NCBI GenBank assembly: GCA_964609975.1
Contig: CAZSTR010000020.1
Span: 1 to 26,630, forward strand
Source of the DNA: UBA5905 sp964609975
GTDB lineage: Bacteria; Bacillota; Clostridia; Oscillospirales; Acutalibacteraceae
DNA length: 26,630 nt
Direction of reading: 5' to 3'
Made by a program: the position numbers and the translations under genes. A model generated the notes under the pieces. It saw only the letters and a program-made list of their open reading frames with translations, was not told the DNA's origin and made no database searches. Positions 7,062 to 13,664 of the stretch are shown one piece after another (position 1 is the first letter of the stretch; every line of letters starts with the position of its first letter).

Positions 7062-7790
7062 TTATTTTTCCAGGGAGCGGAGATAGTGGATGCAAATCTC
7101 GGCCTCGGCCAGCCCGGAGGGGTTGCAGGTTTCGCTTTCCACCACCAGCGGCAGTTTTTCCTCCATGGCATAGCGATACACATCCGCCACCGGCGCGGCG
7201 CCCATGCCCAGCGGTGTGCCGTGGCCGTCGGGGGAGCCGTCCTTGATATGCAGGCAAACCAGCCGCTCCCGCACCCGATTCAGCAGGGAGATGGGATTTT
7301 TCATGCCCACAAAGGCCCAATAGGTGTCCACCTCCAGCTTCAAATCCGTGCGATAGAGAAGCTGGTCATAAATCTGGGAGCCGTCGGCGTTGGGGATGAA
7401 TTCGTGGGCGTGGTTGTGATAGGCCAGCGTGATTCCCTCCGCAGCCAGCTTTTTCGACAGCGGGTTGACCCTCTCCACGAAGGAATCTAGCTTCTCCTGG
7501 GAGGAAAGGTCGATGCCGGGGATGATATACAGAGAGTTGCCGATGGCCTTGTGGAAGGCGACGGTTTCCGCATAGTTGTCCACCAAATCGCCGAAGCCGG
7601 AATGGGTTCCGGAGAGAACCAGCCCGTTGTCCGCCAGCATGGCCTTCACCTGGTCGGCCGTGCGGCCGAAGAAGCCGGCGAATTCCACCGAGGAATAGCC
7701 CAGCCGCGCTACCTCGGCCACGGCCTTTTCCAAATTCTTTTCCTTTTCCGAGAGGTCGCGCACACTGTACAGTTGAATTCCGTATTGCAT
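7062..7790 (-). CDS. Sugar phosphate isomerase/epimerase (xylose isomerase-like TIM barrel)
   Basis: Soluble 242-aa protein of the AP-endonuclease-2/xylose isomerase-like TIM barrel superfamily. Typical elements are the opening YGIQLYSVRD, VEFAGFFG (strand 2), GTHSGF (strand 3), LAYHNHAHEF (metal-site histidines and glutamate), LEVDTYWAF (metal-site aspartate), CLHIKDG (histidine and lysine) and VVESETCN (terminal metal-site glutamate). All expected metal ligands appear present, so it should be an active isomerase or epimerase. The sugar cannot be named. Single-gene unit with its own promoter (7863-7890) and terminator. Start ATG 7790 has AGGAG 10-11 nt upstream. Confidence 0.88.
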   Translation of the reverse strand: MQYGIQLYSVRDLSEKEKNLEKAVAEVARLGYSSVEFAGFFGRTADQVKAMLADNGLVLSGTHSGFGDLVDNYAETVAFHKAIGNSLYIIPGIDLSSQEKLDSFVERVNPLSKKLAAEGITLAYHNHAHEFIPNADGSQIYDQLLYRTDLKLEVDTYWAFVGMKNPISLLNRVRERLVCLHIKDGSPDGHGTPLGMGAAPVADVYRYAMEEKLPLVVESETCNPSGLAEAEICIHYLRSLEK

Positions 7791-7862
7791 ACTTTTTTAC
7801 ACTCCTATTGATTCGATTTTTTCGAAAGATGTAGAAGGTATAATCCCATCTCTTTCTATAAC

Positions 7863-7890
7863 ATAATAACATAAAACCAACTGGTGTCAA
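7863..7890 (-). promoter_or_regulatory. Sigma-A-type promoter of the sugar isomerase-like gene
   Basis: Minus-strand TTGACA (7890-7885), 16-nt spacer, TATTAT (7868-7863). It lies directly after the spoIID stop codon, in AT-rich DNA; the leader to the start codon is about 70 nt. Confidence 0.7.
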
Positions 7891-7911
7891 TGACGAAAAA
7901 CACGCTTTTTT

Positions 7912-8910
7912 TCACGAATTTTTTGTTTTTTCCAAAGTGGTGCCGGTATAATAATAGGAAAGGATTTCTCCATAGTCATAGCCCTGTCGCGCTAGATAGT
8001 CTGCGCCGTATTGGCTCATGCCGACGCCGTGGCCATAGCCGTGAACCTTGAAATGAAATCCGCTGTCATCGACGGAGAAGGTAAAGCTGGCGGAGCGCAG
8101 GGAAAGAGCCTGCCGCAGAGCGGTTCCCCGAACAGAGGCTTTGCCCACGGAGACGGAAGCTACCGTGCCGGCCGCCGAGCGCACCGGACTTTTCAGCCAG
8201 TCGGCGGGGCTGTCTCCCAGCGCCGCCTCCGGAAAGGCTTTTTCCAGCGCCGCCTTCATTTCGGCGGCGGTGAAGGAAACGGCGGTTTCGAACTGGGGCG
8301 ACAGCCGGTCTCCTGGACTGGCCACCGACCGCAGATAGGGCACCGCCGTGCCCCAAACCGTTTCGGCGTCCTCGGTGTTGCCACAGCTTAGCGCAAAATA
8401 GCAGGCGTCGATCCATTCGCCGTTATAGGTGAGATATTGTCCGAGCACTTCGTCCACGGCGGCTTCCAGCCGCTTTCGATAGGCGTCATAATTCTCTCCC
8501 CAGCGCTCCCGCAGGTTTTTTTCGTCATATTGGGCTGGGAATTGCGGAGCGGGAGTGACAAAATCGGCCCCCTTCATCGCCGGGGCGGGGGTGGCTCGCG
8601 CCCGTTGCCGCTGGCGGCCGTAATAGGTGAAGGCGGCCACCGCCTGCGCCTTCAGCGCTTCGGAATGATAGGAGGGCGGCATTTCGAAGGCCAGGGTGCG
8701 CAGGAGAAATTCCCGTTCGGGGAGAGAAACCACCTCTCCGTCCACAAGAATACGAAAGCCGCTCCCTTCGTCGGCTTCCTCCGCCGGGGTGGAGGCGCTT
8801 TCCTCCGGCGGGACGGCGTTGGGCTTTTCGGTGGCCCTTGGGAGAGCGGCCAGAGGAAGGAGCAGAAGAATCGCCGCCAAAAGGGCCGCCAAAAGAAAAT
8901 ATCCCCGCAT
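7912..8910 (-). CDS. spoIID: Stage II sporulation protein D (SpoIID), septal lytic transglycosylase
   Basis: Peptidoglycan-degrading enzyme of the mother cell needed for engulfment of the forespore; 332 aa, with an N-terminal hydrophobic anchor (YFLLAALLAAILLLLPLAAL). Family blocks: LPEREFLLRTLAFEMPPSYHSEALKAQAVAAFTYY (starting near residue 62, including the catalytic-glutamate region FEMP), ACYFALSCGNTEDAETVW (usually S..GG.T....) and the C-terminal signature GYGHGVGMSQYGADYLARQGYDYGEIL (starting near 288). Length fits the family (about 330-340). Start ATG 8910 has GAAAGGAAG upstream. In Bacillus this gene is under sigma-E; I see no clear sigma-E promoter upstream. Its presence is direct evidence of a spore former. 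Confidence 0.93.
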   Translation of the reverse strand: MRGYFLLAALLAAILLLLPLAALPRATEKPNAVPPEESASTPAEEADEGSGFRILVDGEVVSLPEREFLLRTLAFEMPPSYHSEALKAQAVAAFTYYGRQRQRARATPAPAMKGADFVTPAPQFPAQYDEKNLRERWGENYDAYRKRLEAAVDEVLGQYLTYNGEWIDACYFALSCGNTEDAETVWGTAVPYLRSVASPGDRLSPQFETAVSFTAAEMKAALEKAFPEAALGDSPADWLKSPVRSAAGTVASVSVGKASVRGTALRQALSLRSASFTFSVDDSGFHFKVHGYGHGVGMSQYGADYLARQGYDYGEILSYYYTGTTLEKTKNS

Positions 8911-8935
8911 AGAAAGCTTCCTTTCTGTTTTTTAC

Positions 8936-8964
8936 TTGACTTCGGGAGAAAAACGGATTATCAT
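8936..8964 (+). promoter_or_regulatory. Sigma-A-type promoter of the eight-helix membrane protein gene
   Basis: TTGACT (8936-8941), 17-nt spacer, TATCAT (8959-8964). A small inverted repeat ACCGA-3 nt-TCGGT (8976-8988) follows near the expected transcript start and could be an operator, but it is short. Confidence 0.65.
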
Positions 8965-9057
8965 TAAACCATTCGACCGACCATCGGTTGTCCATCTGCC
9001 GGATATATATGCAGAGGGGACAAGGGATATGCAACGGAGAAAGGCGGGAAAATTCCG

Positions 9058-9990
9058 ATGAGAATGACAAAACGGGGGGAGACGCTGATCCTGGCCGCGT
9101 GGCTGGGGCTGGGAGCGACGGCTCTGTTGATTGTGCTGCGGGTTCTCCAGCTGCCGATGCTTTTGGATGTGGATACCGGGCTGCTTTCCTTAAGCACCGG
9201 CTTGATTGTTTTGCCCTGCCTTGTGCTGGCGGTGCTGGCGTGGCTGTGCCGCGGTGCGTGCCGGGAGCGGGTGGAGGTATGCGACTCGGCGACGGCGCCG
9301 GTGGCGCTGGTGACGATGCTGGCTGGGGGTGTGCTGGCGGTTTCCTCTCTGTGGGAACTTTTCAGCTGGCGGATTTTCGAAAAAATTCCGGCGCCGGAAA
9401 CGGCACAGCTAGAGGGGCTGGCGTTGCCCCTGCTGTGGCTGTATCTGCTGTGCGGGGTGGCCGGCGGCGTTGCGCTGGTCGCCTTTGGCGGCCAGGTTGC
9501 CTCGGAGGGCGGAACGCGCATCGGCATGAGCTCTTTCCCGCTGCTCCTTCCGGTGGTGTGGATGTGGTTCCGTCTGGCGCGGTATGAAATGTCCTATGCC
9601 AGCGCGGTGCGCCTGTCTGAAAGCTTCTTCGATTTTGCGATGCTGGTTTTTGAAATTCTGCTTTTGTTCAAGCTGGCGCGCTTTGCCTCCGGCATCGGGA
9701 GCACCCGTCCGGGGATGCTGGTGTTTTATGGGCTGGGCGCCGGGATGTTCGGCGTCGGCGGCCCGCTGGTGCGGCTGTGTATGTATCTGCTGGGGGATAC
9801 GCAAGCGTATCAGGCCAGCGGATTGGCGGGCGGCGTGGATTTCGTGCTGGGGCTGATGGCCTTTTTCTGGGCGTTCGCCCTTGCGAAGGGTCAGTGCGTC
9901 GGCGCCGCGGAAGGGGAAGCGTCCTCGTCGGAGGAGGATGCGGAAGGCTCTGAGCCACTGTTTTTGATTATGGACACCAAGCGGGAATAA
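9058..9990 (+). CDS. Polytopic membrane protein of unknown function, 310 aa
   Basis: I do not recognise a family. Hydrophobic segments appear at about residues 10-30, 41-63, 80-102, 122-144, 157-173, 190-210, 221-246 and 257-275, i.e. about eight helices. A short acidic, serine-rich cytosolic tail follows (about residues 281-310, SSSEEDAEGSEP). No enzyme motif or repeat is obvious. Start ATG 9058, or 9064 two codons on; AAGGCGGG is the likely ribosome site. The gene is transcribed alone from 8936-8964, and its last 100 bases overlap the 3' end of the convergent gene at 9891-10646. This makes the tail unusual in being encoded on both strands. Confidence 0.8.
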   Translation: MRMTKRGETLILAAWLGLGATALLIVLRVLQLPMLLDVDTGLLSLSTGLIVLPCLVLAVLAWLCRGACRERVEVCDSATAPVALVTMLAGGVLAVSSLWELFSWRIFEKIPAPETAQLEGLALPLLWLYLLCGVAGGVALVAFGGQVASEGGTRIGMSSFPLLLPVVWMWFRLARYEMSYASAVRLSESFFDFAMLVFEILLLFKLARFASGIGSTRPGMLVFYGLGAGMFGVGGPLVRLCMYLLGDTQAYQASGLAGGVDFVLGLMAFFWAFALAKGQCVGAAEGEASSSEEDAEGSEPLFLIMDTKRE

Positions 9991-10646
9991 AACCCGGTCC
10001 AAATCGGCGAAAGGGAGTCCGCCAGAAGTGCCTCGGCGGAGGGACAGCGATACAGGCGATCCTCCTCGATGGGGCCTTCCTGACGGGGAATGGAAAAGGT
10101 CGCCGTGCGGTCACAAAGCGTCAGTCTGCCGCCGTGCAGTCTGGCGCTTTCCTGTGTTATGTGGAGGCTTTTTTGATCGTCCCAGGGGACGGCGGCGATA
10201 ACGGAAACCGTCAAACGGCGCGCCTGCTCCTGCAAACGCACCCAAACCGGACTTTTGGGAGACAGGCAGCAGGCTGTTGTTAGCAGCTCCGTCAGGCCGA
10301 AGCAGAGGATGCGGGGATGGATTTCGGCGAAAAAGCGAAAATCTGCCTCTCTGGCCGGGAAAATCAGCACCGGCTGTCCCAGCCCGGCGGCCAGCTTTTG
10401 GGCGGCAGTCAGCAGGGCTTGCACCAGCGCCGCCGGTTCGCCCGCTACCAGCGGGCGGCCGCTTCCGGCGTTTCGGCAGATGTCGGACTCCTCCAGTGCA
10501 CCCAGCTCCCGCAGGTGCGCCAGATAGCGCCGGCGCGCCTCGCCGGCCTGTTGAGAAAGGGGCGGAGCACTGAGAAAAAATGCCGCCAGCTCCTGACGAC
10601 GCCCGCTTTCGGCGGGGAAGGCGGCGGAAATGGGATAGGAATTCAT
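9891..10646 (-). CDS. Protein with a degenerate histidine-kinase-like ATPase (GHKL) fold
   Basis: A 251-aa soluble protein. Residues about 75-190 follow the layout of a sensor-kinase C-terminal half: LVQALLTAAQKLAAGLGQPVLIF, then HPRILCFGLTELLTTACCLSPKSPVWVRL (N-box position), RRLTVSVIA, and a final ESARLHGGRLTLCDRTATFSIP, which matches the last strands of HATPase_c domains. The N-box asparagine is replaced (LTELLTTA), the G1 box DxGxG is absent (AVPWDDQ), and no phospho-acceptor histidine motif is seen, so ATP binding is doubtful. A low-complexity Ser/Asp tail follows. Start ATG 10646 is preceded by AAAGGAGAG. The fold assignment is my inference. The gene is divergent from gapA and overlaps the convergent membrane protein gene by 100 bp. 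Confidence 0.7.
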   Translation of the reverse strand: MNSYPISAAFPAESGRRQELAAFFLSAPPLSQQAGEARRRYLAHLRELGALEESDICRNAGSGRPLVAGEPAALVQALLTAAQKLAAGLGQPVLIFPAREADFRFFAEIHPRILCFGLTELLTTACCLSPKSPVWVRLQEQARRLTVSVIAAVPWDDQKSLHITQESARLHGGRLTLCDRTATFSIPRQEGPIEEDRLYRCPSAEALLADSLSPIWTGFYSRLVSIIKNSGSEPSASSSDEDASPSAAPTH

Positions 10647-10671
10647 AGGCTCTCCTTTTTGGTGGTAGTGG

Positions 10672-10693
10672 ATACGAAATCGTATGGATTTCG
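10672..10693. repeat. Nested inverted repeats upstream of the GHKL-like gene
   Basis: ATACGA-AA-TCGTAT (10672-10685) overlaps a second repeat CGAAATC-5 nt-GATTTCG (10675-10693). They lie 26 nt upstream of the start codon at 10646, in the divergent region shared with gapA. They could be an operator; no regulator is assigned. Confidence 0.4.
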
Positions 10694-10730
10694 GAGAAGT
10701 TTGTGTAAAACACCGAAACTCGGCCAAAGT

Positions 10731-10748
10731 TGGTTAAGAATGTAACAA
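10731..10748 (+). promoter_or_regulatory. Candidate Rex (redox) operator upstream of gapA
   Basis: TGGTTAAGAATGTAACAA agrees with the Rex consensus TTGTTAANNNNTTAACAA at 12 of 14 fixed positions. It lies 5 nt upstream of the gapA -35 box. Rex senses NADH/NAD+ and controls fermentation genes, and sometimes gap, in Bacillota. Inferred from sequence match and gene role. Confidence 0.45.
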
Positions 10749-10753
10749 ACATC

Positions 10754-10782
10754 TTGCAATCCGGGAAAAATTGCGGTAAAAT
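10754..10782 (+). promoter_or_regulatory. Sigma-A-type promoter of gapA
   Basis: TTGCAA (10754-10759), 17-nt spacer, TAAAAT (10777-10782), 33 nt before the gapA start; the ribosome site is GGAGG near 10802. Confidence 0.8.
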
Positions 10783-10815
10783 AGGAGCATACCAAATAAA
10801 CGGAGGTAATTTGTT

Positions 10816-11850
10816 ATGGCAGTCAAAGTTGCAATTAACGGTTTCGGCCGCATCGGCCGTCTGGCGTTCCGTCAGATGTTCGGCGCCGAGGGCTATGAGG
10901 TCGTGGCCATCAACGACCTGACCAGCGCGAAGATGCTGGCGCATCTGCTGAAGTACGACACCGCTCAGGGAAACTATGTGGCTATGGGTCACACGGTGGA
11001 TTTCCATGAGGGTGAGGGTGAGGACAACTACATCACCGTCGACGGCAAGAAGATCGTCATCTACGCGATCAAGGACGCCAATGATTGCCCCTGGGGCAAG
11101 CTGGGCGTGGATGTGGTGCTGGAGTGCACCGGCTTCTACTGCTCCAAGGACAAGGCGCAGGCGCACATCAACGCCGGTGCCAAGAAGGTGGTTATCTCTG
11201 CCCCCGCCGGCAATGATCTGCCCACCATCGTGTACAGCGTGAACGAGAACACCCTGACGAAGGAGGACAACATTATTTCTGCTGCCTCCTGCACTACCAA
11301 CTGCCTGGCTCCCATGGCCAAGACTTTGAACGAGTATGCGTCTATCGAGAGCGGCATCATGACCACGGTGCACGCCTATACCGGCGACCAGATGATTCTG
11401 GACGGCCCCCAGCGCAAGGGTGACCTGCGCCGTGCCCGTGCCGGTGCCCAGAACATCGTTCCCAACTCCACCGGCGCCGCGAAGGCGATCGGTCTGGTGA
11501 TTCCGGAGCTGAACGGAAAGCTCATCGGCTCCGCTCAGCGCGTGCCGGTTCCCACCGGCTCCACCACCATCCTGGTGGCGGTCGTGAAGGGCAAGGATGT
11601 GACCGTCGATGGTATCAACGCCGCGATGAAGGCCGCTTCCTCTGAGTCCTTTGGCTACAATGAGGATCAGATCGTTTCCTCCGATGTGATTGGAATGCGG
11701 TATGGCTCTCTGTTTGATGCCACCCAGACCATGGTGACCAAGATCGACGAAGACACCTATCAGGTGCAGGTCGTGTCCTGGTACGACAACGAGAACTCCT
11801 ACACGAGCCAGATGGTGCGTACCATCAAGTATTTCGCTGAGCTGGGCTAA
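10816..11850 (+). CDS. gapA: Glyceraldehyde-3-phosphate dehydrogenase, type I
   Basis: Glycolytic enzyme converting glyceraldehyde-3-phosphate, NAD+ and phosphate to 1,3-bisphosphoglycerate; 344 aa, cytosolic tetramer. NAD-binding motif NGFGRIGR (residues 8-15), VVAINDLTSA with the aspartate that favours NAD+ over NADP+, catalytic cysteine in SAASCTTNCLAP (near residue 158), HAYTGDQ with the catalytic histidine, and WYDNENSY near the C-terminus are all intact. Length is typical. Codon choice is more restricted and C-ending than in neighbouring genes, as expected for high expression. Transcribed alone from 10754-10782 and ended by a strong terminator at 11880-11922. A Rex-like site suggests redox control. 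Confidence 0.97.
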   Translation: MAVKVAINGFGRIGRLAFRQMFGAEGYEVVAINDLTSAKMLAHLLKYDTAQGNYVAMGHTVDFHEGEGEDNYITVDGKKIVIYAIKDANDCPWGKLGVDVVLECTGFYCSKDKAQAHINAGAKKVVISAPAGNDLPTIVYSVNENTLTKEDNIISAASCTTNCLAPMAKTLNEYASIESGIMTTVHAYTGDQMILDGPQRKGDLRRARAGAQNIVPNSTGAAKAIGLVIPELNGKLIGSAQRVPVPTGSTTILVAVVKGKDVTVDGINAAMKAASSESFGYNEDQIVSSDVIGMRYGSLFDATQTMVTKIDEDTYQVQVVSWYDNENSYTSQMVRTIKYFAELG

Positions 11851-11879
11851 TCCCTGCGGCGAAGCGCGGAAAGAATTCT

Positions 11880-11922
11880 CCCCGGCGGACGGCGTGGCTG
11901 TCCGCCGGGGTTGTTGTTTTTT
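11880..11922 (+). terminator. Intrinsic terminator after gapA
   Basis: Stem CCCCGGCGGAC/GTCCGCCGGGG (11880-11890 with 11900-11910), 9-nt loop, then TTGTTGTTTTTT. It starts 30 nt after the stop codon. Confidence 0.9.
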
Positions 11923-11944
11923 GCCGGGGATGGCGCCGGGAGCG

Positions 11945-12136
11945 TCAGCCTTCGGCAGAGGCAGAGGAAGCTTTTTCCTCTATGAGGGAATTCTCGGCAA
12001 AGGCGTCCAGCTCCTCCACGGAGGAAAAATCCAGACCGCTTTGCATGATGCCCTCCTGCAACGACAGAGGAAGGCGGTTGAAGCGGCTTTGCACGGCCGG
12101 GTTGGAAAATTGCGGTTGCTTGCTTGTGTTTTCCAT
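11945..12136 (-). CDS. Small protein, 63 aa, unknown function
   Basis: A small open frame with a near-perfect ribosome site (GGAGGTGA, 7 nt before ATG 12136), which is the main reason to call it. The protein has an N-terminal polar stretch, a central segment with RFNRLPLSLQEGIMQSGLDFSSVEELDAFAENSL predicted helical, and a short acidic/Ala/Ser tail. The middle resembles small helix-loop-helix proteins often seen in Oscillospiraceae, but I cannot name the family. No cysteine, signal peptide or membrane segment. It is convergent with gapA and divergent from the V-ATPase operon. A longer in-frame extension upstream is read-through on the antisense of the ATPase genes and is ignored. Confidence 0.7.
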   Translation of the reverse strand: MENTSKQPQFSNPAVQSRFNRLPLSLQEGIMQSGLDFSSVEELDAFAENSLIEEKASSASAEG

Positions 12137-12231
12137 GATACAGTCACCTCCGGGAATAGGATGTGCAGTTTTCGAGGTGGTTTCGATGGAAAATGCTGTC
12201 TGCCGGCGAAAAAATTTTTCTTTGCCGGATA

Positions 12232-12260
12232 TTGTTTTTTGCTGTTGGAAAGAGTATAAT
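12232..12260 (+). promoter_or_regulatory. Sigma-A-type promoter of the V-ATPase operon
   Basis: TTGTTT (12232-12237), 17-nt spacer, perfect TATAAT (12255-12260), 31 nt before the first start codon. It is the only clear promoter for the nine-gene operon; none is seen inside it. Confidence 0.7.
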
Positions 12261-12291
12261 GAGCGTGGCTTTGGATAAAGGGGGAATCCGC

Positions 12292-12609
12292 ATGAGAGAT
12301 CAAAGCATCCAGGCAATTTTGGAGGTGGACCGGCAGGCGCGCCTTCAGGAGCGACAGGCGGAGGAAAAACGCCGCAATGTGGAGGCGACCGTCGCCCAGC
12401 GGCGACAGGATTTGCAAACCGCCTATGAAAGCGGCGCGGCCGAGGCGGTCGCCTATACGAAAGAGGAACAGAACCGGCGTCTGACCGCGGAAAAAGCCCG
12501 CATTGATGCGCGCCAGATGGAGCTGCTGTCTGCGATGGCGGCCCGTGTGGAGGAAAAGCACGATGAATGGGTTTCGATGCTGGCGGCCCGTGTAACCGAA
12601 CAGGGGTGA
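12292..12609 (+). CDS. V-type ATPase subunit G/H-like peripheral-stalk protein
   Basis: First gene of the V-ATPase operon; 105 aa, almost entirely charged alpha-helix (QAILEVDRQARLQERQAEEKRRNVEATVAQRRQDL), rich in Glu, Arg, Gln and Ala, with heptad-like spacing. In V/A-type ATPase operons a protein of this size and shape at the 5' end is the G (also called H) subunit, which pairs with subunit E to form the stator stalk. Sequence alone would not prove this, because coiled coils are poorly conserved; context does most of the work. Start ATG 12292 with GGGGGAA upstream; a longer open frame upstream runs through the promoter. The stop codon overlaps the ribosome site of the next gene. Confidence 0.75.
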   Translation: MRDQSIQAILEVDRQARLQERQAEEKRRNVEATVAQRRQDLQTAYESGAAEAVAYTKEEQNRRLTAEKARIDARQMELLSAMAARVEEKHDEWVSMLAARVTEQG

Positions 12610-12614
12610 GCGCG

Positions 12615-13664
12615 ATGAGCGCATCGGAAAACGCTCTTTTGGCGAAGGTACGGGCGATGTATGCCCGCCGCCTGACGCCGGACCAGCTGACGGATATGCT
12701 GGCCTGCACCTCCTCCGGAGAGGTGGCGGCCTATTTGAAGGATAAAACGCCCTATGGGCGTTATATGGCCTCGATGGACCCGAATACGGTGCACCGGGGT
12801 CGGCTGGAGGATCGCTTGCGAGAGGTGCAAAGCTGTCATCTGGCGAATGTGTCCCGCTTCGCCTATGGACTCGGTTCACCGTTGGCTTTTGCCTATTTGG
12901 TGGACTGGGAGGTGGATCGGCTGGAACGGACGCTGTCCGCGGCGGCGGATCGGTTTCGCCATGAGCTGTCGGCGGAGCCGCCTTTTTTCGAAAAGCATTC
13001 CTCGGTCGATTGGTCTGCGGTGGAGCAGGCGGAGGACGGTGCTGCCTGGGCGCGGGCGCTGACCGGCTCCGTTTATGAAAATGTGATGCGGGCGTTGCCC
13101 CGCACGGTTGGTTCGATGGATATGACGGCGCTGGATCGGGCGTTGCGGCAATATCGGATGAACCGAATGTTGGAGATGGCGAAAAAAATCGACCGGAGCG
13201 AGGAGCGCAGGGCGGTGGCCGAGCTGGTGCGCCTGCGGGTGGATTTGGACAATCTGGTGATTCTCTACCGACTGGCGGTGCTCCGCTGCCAGCCGACAGC
13301 GGCGGTGGCCGTGACGCTGGAGGGCGGTTTTTTGACTGAGGAACAGCTGCGCGCCCTTTCCGGGGCGCAAAATCTGCGCCAGATGGAGGAAATGCTCCGC
13401 CGCACGCGCTTGCGCGAATTGACGCTGCAGGGGGCAGAGTATATGGAGCTGGCCATCGACCGCTATTGGTTCTCCCTGTGTGAGCACCGTCTGCGTTGCA
13501 CGACCTTCCCCTCGGAGGGACTGTTGTGCTATGGGGCGTTGCGCCGGTTGGAGCTGAAAAATGTGTTGCATTTGATCGAGGGCGTTCGGTATGGAGCGGC
13601 GCAGGCCGCTGCCGAAATGCTCATCGGTATGGATAAAGGAGGCGAGCAGAGCCTTGGCAATTGA
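12615..13664 (+). CDS. atpC: V-type ATP synthase subunit C (V0 AC39/d-like)
   Basis: Funnel-shaped subunit that joins the rotating central shaft to the membrane K ring; 349 aa, soluble, mostly helical. Recognisable features are the N-terminal ALLAKVRAMYARRLTPDQLTDMLACTSSGEVAAYLKDKTPYG, a three-fold repeat of similar helical units, and LVRLRVDLDNLVILYRLAVL (near residue 210), matching the D..N......R pattern conserved in AC39 subunits. ATG 12615 lies 5 nt after the previous stop, and GGGGTGAG spanning that stop is the ribosome site. Its 3' end overlaps the start of subunit I by 11 nt. Here C precedes I, whereas in Enterococcus hirae it follows E; such shuffling is common. Confidence 0.88.
   Translation: MSASENALLAKVRAMYARRLTPDQLTDMLACTSSGEVAAYLKDKTPYGRYMASMDPNTVHRGRLEDRLREVQSCHLANVSRFAYGLGSPLAFAYLVDWEVDRLERTLSAAADRFRHELSAEPPFFEKHSSVDWSAVEQAEDGAAWARALTGSVYENVMRALPRTVGSMDMTALDRALRQYRMNRMLEMAKKIDRSEERRAVAELVRLRVDLDNLVILYRLAVLRCQPTAAVAVTLEGGFLTEEQLRALSGAQNLRQMEEMLRRTRLRELTLQGAEYMELAIDRYWFSLCEHRLRCTTFPSEGLLCYGALRRLELKNVLHLIEGVRYGAAQAAAEMLIGMDKGGEQSLGN

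Noticed and set aside
8960..9040. CATATATAT-like sequence as a sigma-E promoter for spoIID
   Set aside because: No matching -35 element at the right distance; too weak to call.
10111..11373. Minus-strand 420-aa open frame across gapA and the GHKL-like gene
   Set aside because: Runs antisense through gapA, its promoter and then out of frame through the neighbour; a shadow.
12208..12229. Inverted CCGGC/GCCGG repeat around an A/T stretch before the V-ATPase promoter
   Set aside because: Short and imperfect; no gene ends here on the plus strand, so I do not call a terminator.
11980..12879. Minus-strand 299-aa and related frames opposite the V-ATPase start
   Set aside because: Overlap the ATPase promoter and first genes without a ribosome site; only the last 63 codons of the other frame (11945-12136) have one.
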